Positions 30,830-39,590 of a stretch of DNA of 42,398 nucleotides are shown piece after piece. Below the pieces are notes generated by a model. That model had not been told where the DNA came from and did not search any database. It was given only the letters and a program-made list of their open reading frames with translations. The number at the start of each line of letters is the position of its first letter. The first letter of the stretch is position 1. Source of the stretch: Lojkania enalia. Its lineage: Eukaryota > Ascomycota > Dothideomycetes > Pleosporales. The stretch lies in contig ML986605.1 of the NCBI GenBank assembly GCA_010094045.1, forward strand, positions 328,394 to 370,791, read 5' to 3'. Both the position numbers and the translations under genes were made by a program.

Positions 30830-32701
30830 ATATATAGTATAAGCGAGCTGATCACCTAAGCGAGCTGATTATAATACTAAGACTATACTAAAATCGCGAC
30901 TACTTTTCGCAAAATATTATACTTTCTTATATTCTATTATACTATATAGTATAGTAGCCTATTCTTCTATATCTATAGTATTATTTTTACACGTCTGCGA
31001 GTTATACCCAGCCTTATTATACTACCTATAGCGCCTTTAAATCAGCTAGTCTCTATTAACACGCGCCTTCTTTCTACTCTTCTTCCTATTAATATAAGCG
31101 CTAAAATCTTTTAGAGCAGTTAATTAAGCGCCTTCTTCAATTATTAGATTACCTTCCTTCTATATACGCTTTCTTTTATACGATTAATATTATATAGCGG
31201 TCTTATTAGCTGTTTAAAGCTTAGTAACCTAAGCATATAATAGTACGTTTTTATATATTATATATATAGTACCCTTTATAAACTGTTTAAACGCTTTTAC
31301 TATTAAAGTAGATAAGTTATCTAGATGCTTTTAAACTCTTAATTAAACGTACGTAGATTAAAACCTAAATTTAATAAGATTACTTAGTATTTTTAACTCC
31401 TAAGGGGTATTTTTAACTATAGAGGGTATTAGTATATATAGTCGAACTTTAAACTTCGATAGTATTATATCTAGGTTAAATAGAACTAGGCTAGCGCTTT
31501 AAAAACTACTTAAGATATTACTCTTTATAATTACTACGTTAAAAACTACTTTAAAGTAGGGTAAAAACTCGATTTTTATAATATAGTTAATATAACCGTA
31601 TATTAGCTGCTTAACTTAGCACCCGTACGTAGTCTTTAAAGGTGAAAAACAACCTATATCTAGTAGCTGCAGTAGGTATAACGAATGTAGAAGTATATAG
31701 AGAGTAATAATATTCTTTTTCTTATAGAGCTGCCTGAATTTAAGCGAGTCGTAGCTCTTATAGCCGTCGAGAATTAGTAATTAATATATATTAATAGTAC
31801 GATCCTTTATATATATATTAAAGTGCTTTAACTACTTAATACTAATATTATTTATCGTCCAGCCGTTATTAGTAACCTATATAACCTAGGTTAGTAGAAT
31901 ATTATCTTCTTTATACTATATAGAGAGGTAGTAGGTACCTATAAAGATAATAAAAAGTAGTATTACCTATCCTATCGCGTTAATACTCTAGATAACTATA
32001 GTCTACTCGCGATTACCTGGCTAGAGCTGCTTTAGTCGATTCCGTCTCTTAGAGCTAGTAACTACTACTTTTATCGATATTACGTCTATTATAAAGTCTA
32101 ATTTGTTAAAGTTGTATATATCTTTATTAATAATACTATACTTAGCCTTTATATTCTATATAAGGTAGAACTAGCCTCCTATAACCTTAGGATTCTTATA
32201 TTTAACTCTTAAATAGTCGTACTTTTAATTAAATTTAACCTTAAGCTTAGGCGTACGTTTAATAAAGTTTTCTACCTAGTTCTTTCTAACCTAGCTAGTA
32301 GAGCACGTAGCTAGTAGTAAATTAGCTATATTTTAAATAGTAGTAAGCTGTAGTAGAAATCCTCTTATATCTAGATCTAGTATATACTAAACAATTACCT
32401 ACTCCTTAGTCTTACTAAGCTTTATTAAATTAGGCCGGTAATCGTGTTATAAAGCTATTCCTTACTTTTATATACTAAGTATACTTTAAGAGATATTATA
32501 GATTAATATAATATAACGTATAGTTAGTATTATATCTTATTAAAGAGTTTAAAGTATAAGCTATATTCTAACTTCTTTCTAAATTAATTCTGTAGTTATT
32601 AGTTATAGTATAATATTATAAAGTATAATTATCGTAATTTTAGTAGAGTTTTAGCATTATAATTAGCTCGCTTAGGTAATTAGCTCGCTTATATTATACG
32701 T
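30830..32701 (-). mobile_element. Pogo-B copy 3, full length (1,872 bp)
   Basis: A complete Pogo-B element in Pogo-D, with its transposase on the minus strand. The left end is ATATATAGTATAAGCGAGC and the right end finishes CTTATATTATACGT, with TA at 30828-30829 and 32702-32703. It is the same length as copy 2. The twofold TAAGCGAGCT motif in the ends is least altered here (near 30838-30870). Confidence 0.9.
30960..32450 (-). pseudogene. Pogo-B copy 3 transposase relic
   Basis: Minus-strand pogo/Fot1 transposase remnant, homologous along its length to the copy 2 transposase. The NGW block lies near 31830-31870 and the second catalytic region near 31760. The C-terminal knuckle remnant lies near 30990-31040. 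Stops at former Gln and Trp codons interrupt it throughout. Mutations differ from those in copy 2, so the two copies decayed independently after insertion. Confidence 0.8.
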
Positions 32702-32703
32702 TA

Positions 32704-33600
32704 TAGAGGTATATAAAGCATAATAATATTACGTTCTTTATAATAATTACGAAATTTAATAGAATTATAGCTATTATAGCCGTCTATAATAAGTAGTTAA
32801 TAGGTGTTAATAGTACTAGCTTTAGTATATTTATTAAAGTACTTAAGCTACTTAAACCTATATTTAATAGACGTTTAGCTCTTCTTACTAATAGATAAAA
32901 CCTACTAAGGCTTATCTATAATTAACTAGTACTAGATATTATATTATTACGCGCCCTTAAAAATAATAAATAGTAGAACCGGCTAGTTATACATATTTAC
33001 TACTATAATTACTATTACCTACTTAGTATTATTAAGCTAGATAGATTTAGGCATTTATCGCCTCTTAATACTAGTAATAACTATTTTTAGGCCAATTTTA
33101 CCTATTTAGAAGCTAGTCTCGTCGAAATTATACGTATCTTTATTAAGGATACTATATTTAGCCTTAGTATTATATATAAGGCGGAACTAGTCTTAAATAA
33201 CTTTAAAATCTTTGTTTAGAGCTCTTTAGTAGTTATATTATCAATTAACGTATAATTTAAGTTCTAAAATATATAAGATAAAGTAATTAGACTAATTTTT
33301 ACTAATAGGTTGCTAACTATAATTAAGAAGTAGTTTATTAGCTATATCTTATAGTATATTAAGATTAAGCTAAAACCCACGCGTATCTATATTAAGTATA
33401 TAGTCTATAATCGACCTCTCTTCTAGCTCTATAAAATTCTTTAAATTAGGGGTATAATCAGCTCTATAAGGTCTCCTATTACAGCGCTCTTTTAGGGTAG
33501 TATAGCTAACTTTAAACGCCTATATTACAGCTAGATTTAATTTAAATTAACCTTGTTTAAAAGCTTTATTTACTATAGTTATATCGGCTTTAAATAAGCG
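32704..33600 (-). pseudogene. Pogo-D transposase relic, N-terminal and catalytic part
   Basis: Minus-strand transposase remnant. NFDETSF near 33112-33133 keeps the first catalytic Asp (codon complement of 33121-33123). A decayed form of the NGW...LKYFNKYT block lies near 32830-32900. IIDGYNSYNS keeps the second Asp (complement of 32782-32784). The third motif is split onto 3016-3097 and 30808-30829, with Asn in place of Asp. Despite being the outermost element, it keeps two of three catalytic residues. Stops elsewhere make it non-functional. Confidence 0.75.
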
Positions 33601-33708
33601 TATTCTATTGCGTAGTTGTAGAGATATTACGAAAATTAATAGGGTAGTAGAGATTTTAGTAGGTTACTAACCGCTCGGTAGTTTTAACCGCTCAGTAGTA
33701 GATTATAT
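32704..33708 (-). mobile_element. Pogo-D segment 4 of 4, with right end
   Basis: Remaining N-terminal side and right terminus of Pogo-D. The end (about 33655-33708) carries two copies of an ACCGCTC-containing motif, in the same arrangement as in Pogo-A. Its outer tip, read inward, is ATATAATCTACTACTGAGCG, close to ATATATTCTACTATTAAAGC of Pogo-A. TA follows at 33709-33710. The left terminus is not in view, so the end is called by analogy. Confidence 0.75.
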
Positions 33709-33710
33709 TA

Positions 33711-34188
33711 GTCTATATAGAGATTAGCTACTACCTCTACTAAAGTAATAGAAGTAACTTAAAAGATATCTATTTAGAATCGAATTTAAGAAAGTAGTAG
33801 TAGTAGAGCTTTAAAGCTACTATAGTAAGGGCTATCTAATTTATATAATAGAGACTAGAACTAGTATATAGTTAGAGATTAAGCTTTTACTACTAATATA
33901 GGTATTTATATATAAATTTAATAAGAATAGATATCTATATAAGTTTAAAGCTAGGCTAGTTATTAGAGAAGACTTATAATAGGACTAGGGAGATATATAT
34001 ACAGCTACTCTAGCAGTACGAGTATTCCGATTTCTAGTAACTCTAATAATAGCTTTTAAACTACGCGCCTATTAATATAATATTACTAATACTTTCTTAA
34101 ATATATTACTAGATAGACTAATATATACCTATATATTAGAAGGATTTATATAGAAGTTAGTATAATAATGCGAAGAAATTGTTTTACA
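33711..34188 (+). pseudogene. Ty1/copia reverse transcriptase fragment
   Basis: A plus-strand remnant of the copia-type reverse transcriptase domain (RVT_2). It shows VFIYKFNKNRYLYKFKARLV, then an RGDL-type stretch, YTATLAVRVFRFLVTLIIA, YNI.NTFLN, LEGFI.KL and CEEIVLQKALY. The match stops right after the LQKALY block, where the family continues with GLR..P. The fragment is therefore cut at about 34188 by the next element, and on the left by Pogo-D (33708). It is the only copia sequence in the window. Confidence 0.78.
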
Positions 34189-34639
34189 AAAAGCTTTATA
34201 TATAATCTTATCTTAAAGCTTTTCGCTTATCTTATTCTACCCCTAGCTCTACCTCTTTTCCCTTCCGTATATAGTTGTATACTCCCTTATAAGTAGCTTA
34301 GTAGTTCTTCTATATCCTTTTATATAAGGCCTATAGGTGTTAATAGAATTTCTAGGTCCCTAAACCCTTATATACTTCTATATACCTCTAAGTAGATTCG
34401 TATCGTATTCGGACCTATTATCTTATCTACGCTATTATATTATATAGAAGAATTTAATATTACTAATAACAGCCTCTTTAATAATATTATATTAATTGTT
34501 TATTTAACTATATCTAAATTTAAAATATACCTAATTTAGTTTAGATTATATTACTTATATACTATTATATTAAATTATTTAGTTACCTAGATAGAATTTT
34601 AGAAACTTCTTATTAACTAAAGCCTTTAAGTTTAGAACT

Positions 34640-35960
34640 TTCTATCTTCTATAATTAGGATTACCTTTAGAAAAGCTGCATAGAGTACGCCTAGGTAGAA
34701 ACTTAGAGACTACTAATAATCTATTAGAATTAGAAGTAACCGATAATATCTAACTATAATTTACCTTCTAATTCCTATACTAGAACTAATATACGCGTAA
34801 GTTATAGTAAGAGTAAACTTCTATCTATGTATATAGAACAACTATTACCTCCTACAGGGGGCCCTATAATAGGTAGACTCCTTTCTATAAGGCCTATAAT
34901 AAAGAATCTATCTAATTTAGAGGGAAATTAGAGTAAACTAACCCTTAAGAAATAAATTATAATTTTATAAGAGAAGATTATACGTTTAATATAATAGAGA
35001 ACTATTAGTCCTAATTAACCTCTATAAACTACCAAATTAGAACCGATAGTATACTAAGAAACTTTTACAACTCCCCTAGTAAGAAACCTTTTAGCTACCC
35101 TTAAGCCCCTTTAAGCCTACCTTACTAAATATACGCCTAAGATTAAAAGTCTTATAGATAGTAGTAAACCTATATTTAAATAATAGTAAGCTTTAATTCT
35201 AGACTAACTTAAGATTAATATAGATTACTATCTAATAAAGTATATATATATAGTATTAATATAAAGATATATCTCTAGTACTATAAAAGGGTATCTAGAG
35301 CTAAAATACCTAGCTAAATTAGACTAGTATCAGTTTAAAAATATTAAAGAAATAATTTTACTTCTATAATTATATTTTATTATAGGTAATAAAGAGATAG
35401 AGGCGTGATAGACGTTTTAGGTCCTAAGGATAAATAAAGGAGAAACATTTCTAACTTTTAAAGCTCGCTTTATTAGTATAGCTATTAGAAGATCTATATT
35501 CTAATCTAAGTAGTTCTTCTACCTATAAGATAAGATTCTCCCTAGTTTAAAGATACTAAACCTTAACTTTAAGCTTATATAGAAAGGCTTCTTTAATACT
35601 ATAGTCGCCTACTTAACAGCCTATAATATAGAAAGAAGAAGTATTTCTAACCTTTTAGAATAAACTGTTAGCCTATAAATTATAGCTAAAATAAATTTGG
35701 ATTGGTATTAGAAGGTTTCTAAGAGTTTATCTAAGGTAACCTATAGTCTAATACTACTCTAATCTACTCTAGTATTAATACCTCGTTCTACTATAATCGC
35801 TTCCTAATAATCTAGTAAAACTCCTATACCTAAAAGATATATAACCCTAAATAATTACTATAATTATAGTAAACTAGGATATTTTATAAATAAATATATA
35901 GTCCTTAAAGTATAAGAAATAGAGGTTAAATAAGAGAAGATTAAGAAAGAAGAGTTTTTA
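34640..35960 (+). pseudogene. Gypsy-E gag relic with CCHC knuckle
   Basis: Plus-strand gag remnant. The capsid region near 35390-35660 reads FLTFKARFISIAI, FFYL.DKILPSLKI and FNTIVAYLTAYNIERRS. The zinc knuckle follows at about 35856-35897 as YYNYSKLGYFINKY, where CX2CX4HX4C has lost every Cys and His to Tyr. The N-terminal region (34640-35300) is long and decayed and is assigned to gag only by position. Confidence 0.68.
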
Positions 35961-36089
35961 GATGTAAATAAGTACTACCTAGATAGTTCTTAGGTGGGAA
36001 ATAAAAACGCCTAAAAAAACTCTCTATCCTAGACTTAAGTAAGTATAACTTATTAAATATTAATTTATTATATTTATTTAGATAAAAAT

Positions 36090-37100
36090 ACTTCTAAATT
36101 CCTATTATCTTATATTTAAAAGGCGTTAGTATATAACTAAACGCTCTTATTAATATAAACGTCTAAAGCTTTCTATTCTTTAATTCTATAGTAGCTAGAT
36201 TACTCTCCTAAGCTCTATATATATTAATATAGTACTTACCCTTTAAAATTACTATTAAAGGTTTTTAGGACTAAATTTAAACCCTAGTTAATTAGTATAT
36301 CTATTTATACCTGCGAATTAATAAGAAAACTATCTAAAACTATCTATTTATTATTATAAATCTAGATACTTAGAATTATATTATTAGTATTAAATAGTTA
36401 TATTATTTTTAACTCTAGCTAGATATAGATAAGAATTGGATTATATAGCCCTCTAAGTATCCTACTACTTATAATTCTTTACCTCCTCTTCTTATATAAT
36501 TAACTCAGCTAGTATACGATAAGAAAGTAGAGCTAGATATCTAGTAATATAACGCTCTATAGGAAAAGGACTAGTATTAGTAGTTCTATAGTCCGACTAT
36601 CTATCGTATTAAAGGTCTATTAAAACTACTAAAACTATATTAGTCTCTTATAACTTATAGTTTAAATAAGCTTAGAGCTCCCGTACGCTTATATATAATA
36701 AAGTTTAAACCTAATCTAAAGAAAGTCTATTCTCCTATTATTACTCTTATCTTAGCTAATACTTTCTATTTTAATATAAAGAGGAAAGAAAACGAGTTTT
36801 TCTCTACGTCTCTATACGAAATTAAGCGGCTAATTAAAGATAAGTAAGCCCTAGAGCTGGAAGATAAAGCTGAAAATAAAGTACTAGTAAATCTCTAATT
36901 ACTATCTAAATACTATAGGTATTAGAATATATTTAGTAAAACTATAGTTTATTAATTACTAAAATACCGCTCTTATAATTATAAGATTATCTTTATAAAA
37001 CCCTTCTCTAATAGTTACAGCTCTATTATAGATATTCTTATAAGAACCCCCGCACTAGACCTAATTAAGATCTAGAACTCTATATAGCTAGAAGAATAAG
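36090..37100 (+). pseudogene. Gypsy-E protease and truncated reverse transcriptase
   Basis: Plus strand. A retroviral-type aspartic protease fold is visible from about 36120 to 36450: ALINTNVQSFLFFNSIVARL, then PFKITIKGF and IIGIKWLYYF, where the catalytic DTG-like triad is now NTN. The reverse transcriptase begins with YYRYQNIFSKTIVY.L and YRSYNYKI (about 36900-36990), the usual N-terminal block (F....A..LP.HR.YDH.I). It ends near 37100 without the catalytic fingers and palm. Truncation by the Gypsy-F insertion explains this. Confidence 0.68.
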
Positions 37101-37105
37101 GCTAG

Positions 37106-37331
37106 TATAAGGTACGTAACGTACTTAATAGCTTAGCTAACTAAGTAATTAAGTATACTTAGTAGCTTAGTTAACTGAGTAACTAAGCAAGAGAATAATA
37201 AGAGAACTAAAATTATATTTAACAATCTTATAACTCTAATCTTTATAGCTCCTTATAATTAACTTAAATATTTTTTATACACTCTACTTACGTACTTCTA
37301 TTATAAGTCTATAAGAATAATATACCTTACA
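37106..37331 (+). repeat. Putative Gypsy-F 5' LTR with tandem subrepeat
   Basis: The ends are an imperfect inverted pair: TATAAGGTA at the left (TG changed to TA) and TACCTTACA at the right. The 226 bp lie exactly between the broken Gypsy-E reverse transcriptase and the Gypsy-F leader. A period-34 tandem repeat (37123-37156 and 37157-37190) built on TTAGCTAACTAAGTAA sits inside it. No second copy is in the window, so the LTR call rests on position and ends. Confidence 0.55.
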
Positions 37332-37799
37332 GCATGTAATTACTCTTAGTTATTACTCTACCCTATACCTAGCTAATTAGAAGGGCTATTATACTTTAAC
37401 TACCCTCGTAAGGCTAGAAGAAGTAAGACTAGTTAGACTACCCTAGTTATAAGGAAAGAGATACCTTTAGTAAGTAACGCAGGAAACTTACACAAGCAGA
37501 ATATCGGGATTAGCTAGTAAAGCCACCTTTTTAGAGGTAGATATAACAACTATATTTATAAGAATATAGAACGAATTAGCATAATAATAGGAACAGCTAG
37601 TTCTAGTAGATAAATAGATAAGAAGTCTAAAAGAGACTTAGAACAGCCTTCTTAAAAGTCTTAAAGGAATATAAGGAATAGTTAATAGTAAATAAGGGAT
37701 AAGACTTACGGGAATTATCTAAAAACTTAAATAAGTTAAAAGAATACTACTAATAACATATTACTAATAATAAATTAAACTAGTACTACTTAATAAATT

Positions 37800-38520
37800 T
37801 AATAGAACCAGGTCTAAGCTTAAAGGATTTCTAGTAGTAGTAAGAATCTATATTAACGCCAACCTTAATATTATTTAGTATAAGAATAAGAAAGTACTAT
37901 TTATAGAAGTATACTTAATAGGTAAACTACTCGACTGGTTCTAGTCCTTTCTAATAGATTTTAAGAACTATGTAGAAGAATACTAGAAGAGTAAAACTAA
38001 GGTAATATTTATAAGCCTAGCATACTTCTAATAGAAACTTAAACTAGCGTTTGGGGATATCGACGAAGTATAAGTAGTAGAAGATAGACTCTATAACCTA
38101 GTTTAACTAGAATCTATTACCTTATATATATTAAGCTTTTAATAACTCTCGAATAAAGTTGTATAAGATAACTATAATATAATAGTAAAGTTCCGCAGAG
38201 GATTAAAAATAGAAATAAGAAGAGTAATAATATATATAGAGTAACTACGGGACCTAGTATTATACTTTTAACTAGTAAAGAGAATCGATAACAAACTATA
38301 CTAGTTTAAAAATAAGGAAAGATAAGTATACTACTAAAGGACACGCTTTTTAGTAAAGGCTACTAACGTAGGTAGACCTATAGATCTAAGTGCTACTAGA
38401 GAAAAGAAGCCTAAGTTACAGGCGACTTAGGAAAAGAAGACTTAAAAGAAAGATATTAAGTACTATAATTATTAGAAACTAGAATATATAGTAAAGGAAT
38501 ATTGAAGTAAAAAGAAAGAA
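37800..38520 (+). pseudogene. Gypsy-F gag relic with CCHC knuckle
   Basis: Plus-strand gag remnant. It reads SKLKGFLVVVRIYINANLN, VYLIGKLLDWF and then FGDIDEV near 38050. FRRGLKIEIRR and KRIDNKLY follow near 38195-38310, which is the Ty3-type capsid layout. The zinc knuckle is at about 38458-38505 as KYYNY.KLEYIVKEY (Cys to Tyr, His to Tyr), followed by a Lys-rich tail. The leader 37332-37800 shows no clear domain. Confidence 0.76.
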
Positions 38521-39590
38521 AAGAGAAACTAGCCTATAGAAGACAAACCGTAGGAAGTAGGTAAAGAAAAACTAGCTGTAACTATAGAATATAGAACCTT
38601 ATATTAGTCCTTCTGTAACGAAGATAAGTGTTAAATATACTAACAACTTAAAGAAGTTATAGGATATTAGCCTTAGAAGAGAATGTAACTTACAGTAATA
38701 TAGGAACGTATAAAAAGATAGCTAGAAGAAGTTTAGGAAATATCGGACGAGGATAAAGAAATAAACACCCCGTTATAAATAGAAGAAGCTACTGTTAGAG
38801 TACTAACACCTGAACTAGTACCTAGAGCATGTTCTATATACCGACGAGGAATAATCGAGTATAAATAGGGAACTCTAGCTTCTATAGCCACCTTATAGGA
38901 AGAACTACCTATAAGATTCTATAATAAAAATAGACTAGAATAAGACATTGTCGACATTTATAAAGAATAGTAAAATACCTATTCTAGAGAAATCTACTTC
39001 TTATACTTCTAAAAATGGATAGAAACTACGAAGGTAGTAGAAGGGTACCTTAGTATAATAGACTAGAATAAGACTGTATATACAGTACGGAAAGTAGTAG
39101 TCTTCTTATAAAGTAAAGTACTAGTAAAATACTAGGTACTAAAGGTATCATAATATAAATAAGAATAGGACTACTAAATTAGAGAAGACGACAACCCTTA
39201 TATAAACTAATACCACCTAGTATATTTTAAGATAGTATAGATATCGTGTATTAAACGACAGTATAAGGCCTACTAAGAAAGAAAGGAAAGTATAGGTATA
39301 TAGCTAAGACGACTAAATAAAAACGAAGTACTAGGAAACCTTGTAAAATAAGAAGCTATAATAGGATAGGAAGTTACTAAATAAACCTAAAACTATATAA
39401 TACTCGAATCTAGACCTTTATTATCTAAAGTATACATCTGAGAAAGACTATAATATAAATATCTAGAATAGAAATGCTTAAAATATATATCTATAAAAGA
39501 AGTAATAACTTACTAGCCTAAGATAACTTAGTTATATAAAAACGTAGGAGAATACTATCTTATAATACCCAGACAGTACTATAGCTATAA
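38520..39590 (+). pseudogene. Gypsy-F linker region between gag knuckle and protease
   Basis: About 1.07 kb of plus-strand frame with RIP-type stops, for which I recognise no domain. It contains acidic and Lys-rich stretches (ISDEDKEINTPL near 38740) and a short Pro- and Arg-containing segment (VRVLTPELVPRACSIYRRG, 38795-38852). Gag and protease are usually much closer together in Ty3/gypsy elements, so this may be an extended gag C-terminus or a lineage-specific insert. Confidence 0.4.

Larger units (their letters stand above)
34189..37105 (+). mobile_element. Gypsy-E, Ty3/gypsy relic, 3' part missing or displaced
   Basis: A plus-strand retroelement, inserted at or after the copia fragment, with gag, protease and only the beginning of reverse transcriptase before Gypsy-F interrupts it at 37106. 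The rest may lie beyond the window. The first 450 bp (34189-34640) hold no coding signal, with pyrimidine-rich runs, and probably include the 5' LTR and leader. I cannot place the LTR ends because no partner repeat is present. Confidence 0.7.
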
